NCBI RefSeq assembly: GCF_901827175.1
Contig: NZ_LR594662.1
Span: 2,356,001 to 2,420,000 of the forward strand
Length of the DNA: 64,000 nucleotides
Source of the DNA: Variovorax sp. RA8
GTDB taxonomy: Bacteria > Pseudomonadota > Gammaproteobacteria > Burkholderiales > Burkholderiaceae_C
Direction of reading: 5' to 3'
Shown here: piece after piece, positions 16,044 through 24,809 of the stretch
How positions within the stretch are numbered: the stretch's first letter is position 1
How the letters are laid out: the number at the start of each line of letters is the position of its first letter
Translations under genes and position numbers: made by a program
The notes under the pieces: model-generated
Databases searched by the model: none
Seen by the model: the letters and a program-made list of their open reading frames with translations, nothing else
Told to the model about the DNA's origin: nothing

Positions 16044-17804
16044 ATGGAACGAATGAACGAAGCAGAAGTTGGCGCGAACGCTGACGCCCTCGTCGTGGAC
16101 TGGGACGTCCCCATCACGATGGATGACGGAACGGTCCTGCGTGCCGACGTGTTCCGTCCCGTGGCGAAGGGCCGCTACCCCGTGATCCTCAGCTATGGTC
16201 CTTACGGCAAGGGATTGGCGTTCCAGGACGGCTATCCGGCTGCCTGGGAAGGCATGGTCCGCAGCAATCCCGATGTGGCCGAGGGCTCCAGCGGCCGCTA
16301 TCAGAACTGGGAAACCGTGGATCCCGAGAAATGGGTGTGCGACGGTTATGTGTGCGTCCGGGTCGACAGCCGTGGCGCCGGCCGCTCGCCCGGACTGCTG
16401 GATCCCTGGTCGGAGCGGGAGAGCCGCGACATCTGCGAGGCGATTGCCTGGGCCGCAGCGCAGCCATGGAGCAGCGGCAAGGTCGGCATGAACGGGATTT
16501 CCTACTACGGCATGAACCAGTGGTTCACTGCGTCGCGCCGTCCCCCGGCGCTGGCGGCGATCTGCGTCTGGGAAGGCGCCGCCGACCTCTATCGGGACGC
16601 CGTGCGCCATGGCGGCATCCCTTGCACGTCGTTGTGGAAGGCCTGGTTCGAACCCCAGGTCCGGACCGTCCAGCACGGCGTCGGTGAGCGCGGTGCGCGC
16701 AGTCGCGTGACGGGTGAACTGGTTGCAGGCACCGAGACCCTGGATGAGGAGACGCTCCGGTCCAACCGGGTGGACTTCGCGCACGAACTGACGAGCCGGT
16801 CCCTCCGCCCCGATTCGTACTTCGAGACCCGGGCGGCACGATGGGACGCCGTCGACGTGCCGCTTCTCTCGGCGGGCAATTGGGGAGGGCTCGGCCTGCA
16901 TCTGCGCGGCAACACCGAAGGGTTCATGCAAGCGGCATCCAAGCAGAAGTGGCTCGAGATGCATGGTGGCGACCACTGGTCTTCTTTCTACATCGCCAGT
17001 TCGGTCGCGCTGCAGAAGAGGTTTTTCGATCACTTCCTGAAGGGCGAGAACAACGGCTGGGACGCCGAACCTCCCGTGAACCTGAAGATCCGGCACGTGG
17101 ACAAGTTCGTCGAGCGCAAGGAGCAGGCCTGGCCGCTGCCGGACACGCGCTGGACGCGGTATTACCTGGAGCCAGGCAATGCGGTCCTCGGCACTTCCGT
17201 CCCGGTGGACAACGCTTCCGTCACCTATGAGGGCCTCGGGCCGGGCCTGGTGTTCATGCTGCCGCCCTCGACCAGCGAACTGGAGGTGACGGGGCCGGTT
17301 TCAGCCCGCCTCTACGTTTCCTCCGAGACCGCCGACGCGGATCTCTTCCTGACCGTTCGACTGTTCACGCCCGACATGAAGGAAGTTACCTTCCAGGGCG
17401 CCAACGACCCGAACACGCCGATCACGCAAGGTTGGCTGCGTGCGTCCCACCGGAAGCTGGACGCAGCGCGCTCGAAGCCTTGGCGGCCCTGGCACTCGCA
17501 CGACGAGATCATCCCGCTCGTGCCCGGCGAGATCTATCCCCTCGACGTGGAGATCTGGCCGACCAGCATCGTGGTGCCGCCGGGCTACCGACTGGCCCTG
17601 AGCGTCCGTGGCAAGGACTTCGAATACGCCGGCCCGCCGGTGATAGCCCAGCACCCCAGGCACGAAATGCGCGGCTGCGGGGCTTTCGTTCATGACGACG
17701 AGCGGGACCGCCCGCGCTCCGTGTTCGGCGGGCGGGTCACGATCCATACCGGTCCGGCGCATCCGTCCTCCATCCTTCTTCCCGTGATCCCGCCCCGGGC
17801 GTGA
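16044..17804 (+). CDS. CocE/NonD family hydrolase (X-Pro dipeptidyl-peptidase/acylase-like)
   Basis: A 586-residue cocaine-esterase-like alpha/beta hydrolase with the C-terminal jelly-roll domain. The N-terminal region has PITMDDGTVLRADVFRP and VCVRVDSRGAGRSPG. The nucleophile elbow is MNGISYYG, with serine 153. The histidine candidate is in EMHGGDHWSSF. The segment normally carrying the acid reads PLLSAGNWGGLGLHLRGN, with no Asp at the usual GWYD position. The C-terminal domain includes SARLYVSSETADADLFLTVRL and VPGEIYPLDVEIWPTS. Members hydrolyse esters or amides; the substrate is unknown. The start is the ATG at 16044 after GAAGGACG. The BKACE gene follows 25 bp later. Confidence 0.9.
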   Translation: MERMNEAEVGANADALVVDWDVPITMDDGTVLRADVFRPVAKGRYPVILSYGPYGKGLAFQDGYPAAWEGMVRSNPDVAEGSSGRYQNWETVDPEKWVCDGYVCVRVDSRGAGRSPGLLDPWSERESRDICEAIAWAAAQPWSSGKVGMNGISYYGMNQWFTASRRPPALAAICVWEGAADLYRDAVRHGGIPCTSLWKAWFEPQVRTVQHGVGERGARSRVTGELVAGTETLDEETLRSNRVDFAHELTSRSLRPDSYFETRAARWDAVDVPLLSAGNWGGLGLHLRGNTEGFMQAASKQKWLEMHGGDHWSSFYIASSVALQKRFFDHFLKGENNGWDAEPPVNLKIRHVDKFVERKEQAWPLPDTRWTRYYLEPGNAVLGTSVPVDNASVTYEGLGPGLVFMLPPSTSELEVTGPVSARLYVSSETADADLFLTVRLFTPDMKEVTFQGANDPNTPITQGWLRASHRKLDAARSKPWRPWHSHDEIIPLVPGEIYPLDVEIWPTSIVVPPGYRLALSVRGKDFEYAGPPVIAQHPRHEMRGCGAFVHDDERDRPRSVFGGRVTIHTGPAHPSSILLPVIPPRA

Positions 17805-17829
17805 TCCATTCCTCCAGGAGACAAGCTTC

Positions 17830-18759
17830 GTGAAGCAACGACGAGTCATCATCAGCTGCGCCGTGACCGGCAGTGTGCATACGCCTTCCATGACGCCGCA
17901 CCTGCCGATCACCCCCCAACAGATTACGGACGCAGCGGTCGGTGCGGCCGAGGCTGGCGCCGCGATCATCCACTTGCACGCGCGTGATCCCGTCACCGGG
18001 CGCCCGGACCAGTCGGCGGAAGCGTTCGGCAAGTTCCTGCCGGAGATCAAGGAACGAAGCAATGCGGTGATCAACATCACCACGGGCGGCGCGCCCGGCA
18101 TGACGGTCAACGATCGCATTCAACCGATGATCGCGTTCAAGCCGGAAGTCGCGTCGCTGAACATGGGATCGATGAACTTCGGCATTTATCCCATGCTGGA
18201 GCGCTTCAGCAATTTCAGGTTCGATTGGGAAGCGCCATTCCTGGAGAGCACCCGCGACCTCGTGTTCAGGAACACCTTCAAGGACATCGAACACATCCTG
18301 CGGGTCGGATCCGAGGGCGGCACCCGCTTCGAGTTCGAGTGCTACGACACCGCTCACCTTTACAACCTGCGCCATTTCCTGGACCGCGGACTGGTGAAGG
18401 GTCCCCTCTTCATCCAGTCCGTCCTCGGCATCCTGGGAGGAGCGGGGACGCATCCGGAGGATGTGGTGCACATGAAGCGGACGGCCGACCGCCTGTTCGG
18501 GGACCAGTATCACTGGTCGGTGATCGGCGCAGGCGCCGCGCAGCTGCGGGTGGCGATGCAGGCGGCGACGATGGGCGGAAATGTGCGCGTCGGCATCGAA
18601 GACTCCATTTGGCTCGGCCCGGGCAAGCTGGCGGAGTCGAATGCGGACCAGGTCCGGGCCGTGCGAAAACTGATCGAAGGGTTGGGGCTGGAGATCGCGA
18701 CGGCCGACGAGGCGCGCGATCGCCTGCAGCTCAAGGGCGCCACAGGCGTCAACTTCTGA
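17830..18759 (+). CDS. 3-keto-5-aminohexanoate cleavage enzyme family protein (BKACE)
   Basis: This 309-residue TIM-barrel enzyme of the BKACE family condenses a beta-keto acid with acetyl-CoA and splits it into acetoacetate and a new acyl-CoA. The metal-binding HxH is present in GAAIIHLHARDPVTG (His48, His50), with a later Glu in RVGIEDSIWLGPGK. Other landmarks are IISCAVTGSVHTPSMTP at the N-terminus and INITTGGAPGM. The N-terminal sequence is that of the larger ISCAVTG...HTPSM subgroup rather than true lysine-fermentation Kce, so the substrate is probably a different beta-keto acid. It starts at the GTG at 17830 after AGGAGA. The SDR starts 12 bp after its stop. Confidence 0.93.
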   Translation: MKQRRVIISCAVTGSVHTPSMTPHLPITPQQITDAAVGAAEAGAAIIHLHARDPVTGRPDQSAEAFGKFLPEIKERSNAVINITTGGAPGMTVNDRIQPMIAFKPEVASLNMGSMNFGIYPMLERFSNFRFDWEAPFLESTRDLVFRNTFKDIEHILRVGSEGGTRFEFECYDTAHLYNLRHFLDRGLVKGPLFIQSVLGILGGAGTHPEDVVHMKRTADRLFGDQYHWSVIGAGAAQLRVAMQAATMGGNVRVGIEDSIWLGPGKLAESNADQVRAVRKLIEGLGLEIATADEARDRLQLKGATGVNF

Positions 18760-18771
18760 AGGAGAACCAGC

Positions 18772-19512
18772 GTGTCGAAAGTTCTTGTTGTGACCGGTTC
18801 CAGCCGGGGTATTGGTGCGGCGATCGCACTCCTTGGTGCGAAAGAGGGTTACGCCGTCGCAGTGAACTACCGGAGTGACCGGGAGGCCGCCGAAGCGCTC
18901 GTGCGGGACATCGCTGGACAAGGCGGCAGGGCCGTGGCGATCTGCGCCGATGTGTCGACCAGCGCGGGAGCCGAGAAGCTCTTCTCCGAAGTGGACCAGG
19001 CATTGGGCCCGGTTTCCGCGCTGGTGAACAATGCCGGCATCTCCGGTGGCAAGAGCCCGATCACGGAAATCGACGAAGACAGGTTGCGGCGGATCTTCGA
19101 GACGAACGTGTTCTCCGCGTTCTACTGTTCCCGCGAAGCCGTCAAGCGCATGCGCGGCACCGGCGGGGGCGGCTCGATCGTGAACGTCTCGTCGGCCGCG
19201 GCACGTCATGGCGGCATGCCGGAGCTGGCGCACTATGCGTCCACGAAGGCCGCGTTGGACGGCATGACCGTCGCGCTCGCCAAGGAGCTCGGGCAGCTCG
19301 GCATTCGGGTGAACAGCCTTCGACCCGGCGTCATCGTCACCGACATGCACGATGAGTTCGGAGGCGCAAAGCTCATCGAAAGCATCGCGCCGACGATCCC
19401 GATGCGGCGACCGGGCACTGCGAACGAAGTCGCCGAGGCTGTGCTCTGGCTGGCGTCGGAACGCTCGTCCTACGTCCACGGTGCCGTCATCGACATTTCC
19501 GGCGGTCGATAA
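18772..19512 (+). CDS. SDR family oxidoreductase
   Basis: A classical short-chain dehydrogenase/reductase of 246 residues, with nucleotide-binding TGSSRGIGAAIA near the N-terminus, NNAGISGG, the catalytic serine in IVNVSSAAARHGG and the YASTK active-site motif. Asn-Tyr-Arg-Ser (NYRSDREAAEAL) after the second strand suggests NADP(H). The GTG start at 18772 follows AAGGAG. It could produce the beta-keto acid for the BKACE upstream; that link is inference from gene order. Confidence 0.92.
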   Translation: MSKVLVVTGSSRGIGAAIALLGAKEGYAVAVNYRSDREAAEALVRDIAGQGGRAVAICADVSTSAGAEKLFSEVDQALGPVSALVNNAGISGGKSPITEIDEDRLRRIFETNVFSAFYCSREAVKRMRGTGGGGSIVNVSSAAARHGGMPELAHYASTKAALDGMTVALAKELGQLGIRVNSLRPGVIVTDMHDEFGGAKLIESIAPTIPMRRPGTANEVAEAVLWLASERSSYVHGAVIDISGGR

Positions 19513-19513
19513 G

Positions 19514-19825
19514 ATGATTTTCGAGATGCGGACTTACCAGTTGCCGCCCGCGCGCCTCAAGGACTACCTCTCCATCTACGCGGAGAAAGGCAAGTCGATC
19601 CAGTGCGAGGTGCTGGGGCATCTGGCCGGCTGCTACACGACGGAAGTCGGGGAGCTGAACCAGGTGATCTTCATCTGGGGATTCAGTTCGTTTGAGGATC
19701 GGCTGCGTCGGCGCGCCGCGCTCGCCGCCCTGCCTGCGTGGCAAGCCTACGTCGCGGAAGTCGCTCCTCTTTTCATCCGGCAGGAGAGCAGACTTCTGAT
19801 GCCTGCCCCCTTCACCGCCGCCTGA
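19514..19825 (+). CDS. NIPSNAP family protein
   Basis: This 103-residue ferredoxin-like alpha/beta-barrel protein contains the NIPSNAP pattern: EMRTYQLPPARLKDYLSIY, LGHLAGCYTTEVGELNQVIF with the LNQVxxxW core, and RRAALAALPAWQAYV. The family's biochemical role is unsettled; bacterial members cluster with catabolic genes. The ATG at 19514 begins one base after the SDR stop, so expression is tightly coupled. A homologue lies at 59448-59777 in the second large regulon. Confidence 0.9.
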   Translation: MIFEMRTYQLPPARLKDYLSIYAEKGKSIQCEVLGHLAGCYTTEVGELNQVIFIWGFSSFEDRLRRRAALAALPAWQAYVAEVAPLFIRQESRLLMPAPFTAA

Positions 19826-19828
19826 GCG

Positions 19829-20539
19829 ATGCCGCGCCCACTCCTCGCCGCGCTGGTGTGCGGCAGCCCCCACCGGAACCACGACTTCGATTTCGCGCGG
19901 CTGCGGCTCGCCGGGGTGCTCTACGACACACAAGGCATTCGGACTGATTGCTACAACGACTATGAGGATTCAGCCGGGATCCTCGGCGCCGACCTGCTCG
20001 TCAGCTACACCTCGCAGGTGCCGGTGAGCGACAGGGCGGGGACCGCGATCCGGCGCTTCCTGGAACGCGGCGGGCGCTGGTTCGCGTTGCACGCGAGCAA
20101 TTCGGTCGCGGGCAACCAGGCGATGCCGCGCATCCTCGGCACGCGTTTCATCTCGCACCCGAAGTACATGACCTTCCCGGTCAAGGTGACACGGCCGGAA
20201 GAACCGCTGTTCCAAGGCATCGGCGACTTCGAGGTGCCCGATGAACTCTATTGCGTCGAGGACGTCACCAAGGACCTCGACGTCCTGCTCCACGCGCGCT
20301 GGGGTGGCGAGGGGTTCGACGGCACCCGGTTCGAGGAAGCCGATCGCCCGTTGCTCTACCGCCGCGCCGTCGGCGAGGGCGGCGTGCTCTACCTGGCGCT
20401 CGGCCACGCCAACCGACCGTACGACAAGCCCCCGCACCTGCCCAATCAGCCCGACTCCCGCGGCCCCTGGGACCTCCCCGTGTTCAAGGACCTGGTGAAG
20501 CGCGGCGTCGAGTGGGCGGCGCAGCGGCGGCCGTTTTGA
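19829..20539 (+). CDS. ThuA-like domain protein
   Basis: A 236-residue class-I glutamine-amidotransferase-like protein of the ThuA family. It reads LLAALVCGSPHRNHDFDFARLRL, then LGADLLVSYTSQVPVSD and FLERGGRWFALHASNS, with later GTRFISHPKYMTFPVKV and GVLYLALGHANRPYD. ThuA proteins are linked to sugar (trehalose, glycoside) catabolism without a firmly assigned reaction, and lack the amidotransferase cysteine, as here (alanine precedes the conserved HASN). It starts 3 bp after the NIPSNAP stop. Confidence 0.85.
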   Translation: MPRPLLAALVCGSPHRNHDFDFARLRLAGVLYDTQGIRTDCYNDYEDSAGILGADLLVSYTSQVPVSDRAGTAIRRFLERGGRWFALHASNSVAGNQAMPRILGTRFISHPKYMTFPVKVTRPEEPLFQGIGDFEVPDELYCVEDVTKDLDVLLHARWGGEGFDGTRFEEADRPLLYRRAVGEGGVLYLALGHANRPYDKPPHLPNQPDSRGPWDLPVFKDLVKRGVEWAAQRRPF

Positions 20540-20559
20540 CCTCACCCTCTGGAAACACC

Positions 20560-21498
20560 ATGAAGATTGCCGTCGTCGGAGCCACCGGAAGAATCGGTGC
20601 CCCACTCACGCGAAAGCTGCTGCATGCGGGCCACCAGGTCAGGGCCCTCTCCCGGGGCGGTCCGTCCCTCGACGCCTTGACGCAGGCCGGTGCGGAGCCA
20701 TTCCTGGGAAGCTTCGACACGGGCGCAGGAGAGCTCGGGAAATTCTTCCAGGGCGTGGACGCCGCCTTCCTGATGGTCAAGACGGACTGGACCAACAACC
20801 TGCACGGGCACTATCCGGCGGTAGCACGCCGCTTCGTCGATGCGTTGCGCGATTCGCCGGTCCGGCTGGCCGTGAGCCTGACGGCCATCGGCTCCGATGT
20901 CGAAGGTGACACGGGCCACTTCGCCAGCTTCCATCAGCTCGATCGGAAGCTGAACGAGCTGGAGAACATCGACCTGGTGCACTTGCGTGCGGGCTGGTTC
21001 ATGGAGAACCTGCTGGCCTGGACGGATGGCATCGCAAAGCATGGACGCATCGCCTCTTTCCTGAACCCGGACGTCAGGATGCCCTGGGTTGCCACGCATG
21101 ACATCGCCGAGCTCGCGGCCCGGGAACTGACGCATCCGACGGGCGACAGGCGCACCGTCCGGGGGGTCGGCTCGGAAGATCTCAGCATGACCGAGGTGGC
21201 GGCGATGATCGGCCGCGAGATCGGGCGCGCGGTGGACTACCGGTTGATCGACAGTAACCGCAAGGAAGTCGAGGCCGCGTTCCTGCAGAAGTTCGGCACC
21301 CCGGCGAGGTGGCTCTACGACAACCAGACATATGCCGCACTGAACGACGGACGTGTGCGCTTCCATGGCAAGCGCAGCCCGCTGCCCACGAAGATGGAGA
21401 CCTTCCTTCGCAACACCTGGAAGCCGCATTACCTGGCATGCCTCGCCAAACCACACGAGCCCGAGTCCTTCAGCACGTGGTGCGCCCGGGAGGCGTGA
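20560..21498 (+). CDS. NAD(P)H-binding protein, NmrA/atypical SDR type
   Basis: This 312-residue atypical SDR has the dinucleotide motif VVGATGRIGAPLTRKLL at the N-terminus, TDWTNNLHGHYPAVARRFVDAL, HLRAGWFMENLL and a C-terminal NmrA-like domain (TEVAAMIGREIGRAVDYRLID). Similar proteins act as quinone reductases or redox-sensing regulators; the YxxxK catalytic pair is not in the classical place. The ATG at 20560 follows GGAAA, 20 bp after the ThuA-like gene. It is the last tightly packed member of the cluster before a 97-bp gap. Confidence 0.88.
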   Translation: MKIAVVGATGRIGAPLTRKLLHAGHQVRALSRGGPSLDALTQAGAEPFLGSFDTGAGELGKFFQGVDAAFLMVKTDWTNNLHGHYPAVARRFVDALRDSPVRLAVSLTAIGSDVEGDTGHFASFHQLDRKLNELENIDLVHLRAGWFMENLLAWTDGIAKHGRIASFLNPDVRMPWVATHDIAELAARELTHPTGDRRTVRGVGSEDLSMTEVAAMIGREIGRAVDYRLIDSNRKEVEAAFLQKFGTPARWLYDNQTYAALNDGRVRFHGKRSPLPTKMETFLRNTWKPHYLACLAKPHEPESFSTWCAREA

Positions 21499-21595
21499 CG
21501 CCTCAGCAAGGACATCGACGCGGTGGTGGCGCATGGGAGCGCGTGACTGGTTTTCGACCGAGCCGGCCATGCAACGATTCAACTGAAAATTCAGT

Positions 21596-22744
21596 ATGCA
21601 ACATCAAATTTCGGACGCCAAGGCACTCCAACTGCACTCTGTCATCACCTCTGATGGGCAGGTCGTGCTCTCTCTGGTCAAAGAGCCGATTCCAGCGCTG
21701 AAGCCCGAAGAAATCCTCGTTCGCGTCGAAGCGACTCCGGTCAACCCGTCCGACATCGGTCTGATGCTCGGCGCCGCGGACCTCAGCCGGGCGTGGACTG
21801 CAGACGGTGCCGATGGACCGCAACTCGGAGCGCCCGTGCCTGCGGCGGCATTGCAGGCGATGCGGTCGCGCAGGGATGCTTCGACGGCGGTCGGTCTCGA
21901 AGGTGCAGGAACTGTCGTGGCGGCGGGAAGTTCACGTGCCGCGCAGGCCCTCATGGGGCGCACCGTCGCAGCGATGGCCGGGGGCATGTACGCCCGCTAT
22001 CGCTGCATCCCCGCAGCCGAATGCCTCGTTCTTCCCGAGGGCACGACTGCCGCGCAGGCCGCCTCCTGCTTCGTCAACCCACTGACTGCGCTGGGGATGG
22101 TCGAGACGGCGCGCAGTGAAGGGCACACGGGGATCGTCCAAACCGCTGCGGCGTCGAATCTCGGGCAGATCCTGCATCGGGTTTGTCTTGCCGACGGCGT
22201 CCCGCTCGTCAACGTCGTGCGTTCAGAGCAGCAGGCGCAACTCCTGCGCGAGCAGGGTGCACGCTTCGTGTGCAACTCGAGTTCTGACGATTTCAGGGAA
22301 AAACTGACCGACGCCATTGCGGCCACCGGAGCGACGATCGTCCTCGACCCAATCGGCGGGACGAGCGGAGGGCAGATCCTGAGTTGCATGGAAGCGGCCA
22401 TCGCCCGCCGTCCCGGCCAGGTGATCTCCCGCTATGGCTCCGACGTCCTCAAGCAGTTGTATGTCTACGGCAGTCTGGATCCTCGTCCGATCGAGATACC
22501 GCGCGACATCGGCACCGCATGGGCAGCCGGCGGCTGGCTTCTTCTTCGTTATCTCAAGGTGGTACCGCGCGAAACCCTCGACCGCCTCAAAGCCCGAGTT
22601 GCCGCAGAAATCACGACCACGTTCGCGAGCCGGTACACGCGCAGTGTTTCTCTGCCGGAGCTCATCTCGCCCGAGGTCCTCAGCACCTGCGCACGTCCCG
22701 TGACGGGAAAGAAGTTTCTGATCGAACCGTGGAAAGATTGCTGA
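21596..22744 (+). CDS. zinc-independent MDR oxidoreductase (quinone-reductase-like)
   Basis: This 382-residue medium-chain dehydrogenase/reductase has the N-terminal GroES-like part with VRVEATPVNPSDIGLMLG and a Rossmann part. The usual zinc cysteines are absent, placing it with quinone oxidoreductases and enoyl reductases. The nucleotide loop reads TAAASNLGQILHRV instead of the usual GxGGVG. A 40-residue insertion (SRAWTADGADGPQLGAPV..) follows the NPSD motif, a feature of a specific MDR subgroup. It probably closes the catabolic cluster that begins at 14902. Confidence 0.88.
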   Translation: MQHQISDAKALQLHSVITSDGQVVLSLVKEPIPALKPEEILVRVEATPVNPSDIGLMLGAADLSRAWTADGADGPQLGAPVPAAALQAMRSRRDASTAVGLEGAGTVVAAGSSRAAQALMGRTVAAMAGGMYARYRCIPAAECLVLPEGTTAAQAASCFVNPLTALGMVETARSEGHTGIVQTAAASNLGQILHRVCLADGVPLVNVVRSEQQAQLLREQGARFVCNSSSDDFREKLTDAIAATGATIVLDPIGGTSGGQILSCMEAAIARRPGQVISRYGSDVLKQLYVYGSLDPRPIEIPRDIGTAWAAGGWLLLRYLKVVPRETLDRLKARVAAEITTTFASRYTRSVSLPELISPEVLSTCARPVTGKKFLIEPWKDC

Positions 22745-22859
22745 TCGATCCATCGGAAGCAGCGGAGCGGCTCGAGTGCTCACTTTCGTGATTCCAGCTC
22801 GGTAGGCTGGGCATGCAGACGCTCAGACGCTTGCGATCGCTCATCGTGAGGTGATTCGA

Positions 22860-23108
22860 ATGAAGCGCGTTGACGGTCGGCTTCCTCAAATCGCTGCCCT
22901 GGAGCTTCTCGAGCGCAGCATCTTCTACGACCACCCCGATCTGGCGGTCATCCGCCTGAGCATAGCCGTCGATGTAGGAGCGAGGGTGCCTGACTCTGCC
23001 TGGAAGTATTGCCGGGAGTCTGCACAGACCAGTGCTGACCCGGCACTGCGCAGGCTGTTCGAGGCTGCCTCGCAACGCCATGCCCACAGACATGGTGGCC
23101 CCCCTTAG
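22860..23108 (+). CDS. small hypothetical protein
   Basis: An 82-residue ORF (MKRVDGRLPQIAALELLERS.., ending in AASQRHAHRHGGPP). It has a plausible ribosome site (AGGTGA, 5 nt before the ATG). It reads like a folded small protein but I recognise no family, and its third-position GC is lower than in neighbours. The opposite strand is also open, but the plus frame looks more protein-like. It lies between the MDR gene and the acyl-CoA synthetase. Confidence 0.35.
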   Translation: MKRVDGRLPQIAALELLERSIFYDHPDLAVIRLSIAVDVGARVPDSAWKYCRESAQTSADPALRRLFEAASQRHAHRHGGPP

Positions 23109-23162
23109 TCGGCCGAGGAGAGCCGGAAGCGTCCTGCCTTCGCGCAAGGAGAGAACCAATCC

Positions 23163-24809
23163 ATGAATTCGATGTTCGACCAGCACCTGCCCCGCAACGA
23201 GGCGAATTTCGCGCCGATCACGCCGCTGTCCTTCATCCAGCGCGCGGCGGAGGTCTATCCGGCCCGGCTGGCCATGGTTCACGGCCCGCTGCGCCGAACC
23301 TGGGCGGAGGCCTACGAACGTTGCCGGCGCCTGGCCAGCGCGCTGACCCGCCACGGCATCGGCCGCGGCGACACGGTCGCCGTGATGCTCCCCAACACTC
23401 CGACCATGGTGGAGGCGCACTTCGGCGTGCCCATGGCCGGCGCGGTGCTCAATTCGCTCAACACCCGGCTGGACGCCCAGACCTTGGCTTTCATGCTGGA
23501 CCACGGGGAGGCGCGCGTGCTGATCGTGGATCCGGAATTCACCGGGGTGGTCGGCAAGGCCCTCGCGCTGCGCCAGCGCAAGGATCCGATCCTGGTCGTC
23601 GACGCGGAAGACGAGGTGTGGACGGGCCGCCAGGACCGGATCGGCAGCACCACCTACGAGGCCCTGCTGGCCGGGGGCGACTCGACCTTCGACTGGCAGC
23701 TGCCGGGCGACGAGTGGGATGCGATCGCCCTCAACTACACCAGTGGCACGACCGGCAACCCCAAGGGAGTGGTCTACCACCACCGCGGAGCGGCGATCAA
23801 CGCTGTCTCCAACATCCTCGAGTGGGACATGCCCAAGCACCCGGTCTACCTCTGGGCCCTGCCCATGTTCCATTGCAACGGCTGGTGCTTCCCCTGGACC
23901 GTGGCCGCCCGTGCCGGCGTGAACGTGTGCCTACGCAAGGTGGAAGCCCAGGCCATGGCGGACGCGATCCGCGAGCACGGCGTGACCCACTACTGCGGCG
24001 CACCAATCGTGCACAGCCTGCTGGTGAACGCCCCCGAGGAACTGAAGCGGGGCCTGCCGCGCGGGGTGAAGGCCATGGTCGCCGGCGCCGCGCCGCCCGC
24101 CTCGATGATCGAGGGCATGGAGCGCCTGGGCTTCGACCTCACCCACGTCTACGGCCTCACCGAGGTCTACGGCCCGGCCACCGCCTGCGCCAAGCACGAG
24201 GACTGGGACCGGCTCGAGATCGACGAACGCGCGCGCCTGAACGCCCGCCAGGGCGTGCGCTACCACCTGCAGCGCGATGCCCAGGTGCTGGACCCGCAAA
24301 CCATGAAGCCCGTGCCCTGGGATGGCGAAACCATGGGCGAGATCATGTTCCGCGGCAACATCACGATGAAGGGCTACCTCAAGAATGAGAAGGCCACGCA
24401 GGAGGCGTTCGCCGGCGGCTGGTTCCGCACCGGCGACCTGGCGGTGCAGCACCCCGACGGCTACATCAAGATCAAGGACCGCAGCAAGGACATCATCATC
24501 TCCGGCGGCGAGAACATCTCCTCCATCGAGGTGGAGGACGTGCTCTACCGCCACCCCGACGTGCTCGCGGCTGCTGTGGTGGCCAAGCCCGACCCGAAGT
24601 GGGGGGAGACGCCCTGCGCCTTCATCGAGCTCAAGGCGGGCGCGCAGGTGACGCCGGAGGAGATCGTCGCCCACTGCAAGAAGTACCTGGCCGGCTTCAA
24701 GGTGCCGCGTGCGGTGGAGTTCGGCGAACTCCCCAAGACCTCGACGGGCAAGCTGCAGAAGTTCGAGCTGCGCAAGCGGGCCGGTTCCACCACCGCGATC
24801 GAAGTCTGA
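23163..24809 (+). CDS. acyl-CoA synthetase (AMP-forming, medium-chain type)
   Basis: This 548-residue ANL-superfamily ligase activates a carboxylic acid to its CoA thioester via an acyl-adenylate. Motifs are in order: the ATP loop YTSGTTGNPKGVVYHHRG (~190-207), the adenine-site HVYGLTEVYGP (~329-340), GGWFRTGDLAVQHPDGYIKI, the hinge KDRSKDIIISGGENISSIEVE and the C-terminal catalytic lysine in LPKTSTGKLQKFELR. It is closest in pattern to AlkK-type medium-chain or methylthioacrylate-type synthetases. The ATG at 23163 follows AAGGAGAG. It stands alone, so its link to the preceding cluster is uncertain. Confidence 0.93.
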   Translation: MNSMFDQHLPRNEANFAPITPLSFIQRAAEVYPARLAMVHGPLRRTWAEAYERCRRLASALTRHGIGRGDTVAVMLPNTPTMVEAHFGVPMAGAVLNSLNTRLDAQTLAFMLDHGEARVLIVDPEFTGVVGKALALRQRKDPILVVDAEDEVWTGRQDRIGSTTYEALLAGGDSTFDWQLPGDEWDAIALNYTSGTTGNPKGVVYHHRGAAINAVSNILEWDMPKHPVYLWALPMFHCNGWCFPWTVAARAGVNVCLRKVEAQAMADAIREHGVTHYCGAPIVHSLLVNAPEELKRGLPRGVKAMVAGAAPPASMIEGMERLGFDLTHVYGLTEVYGPATACAKHEDWDRLEIDERARLNARQGVRYHLQRDAQVLDPQTMKPVPWDGETMGEIMFRGNITMKGYLKNEKATQEAFAGGWFRTGDLAVQHPDGYIKIKDRSKDIIISGGENISSIEVEDVLYRHPDVLAAAVVAKPDPKWGETPCAFIELKAGAQVTPEEIVAHCKKYLAGFKVPRAVEFGELPKTSTGKLQKFELRKRAGSTTAIEV

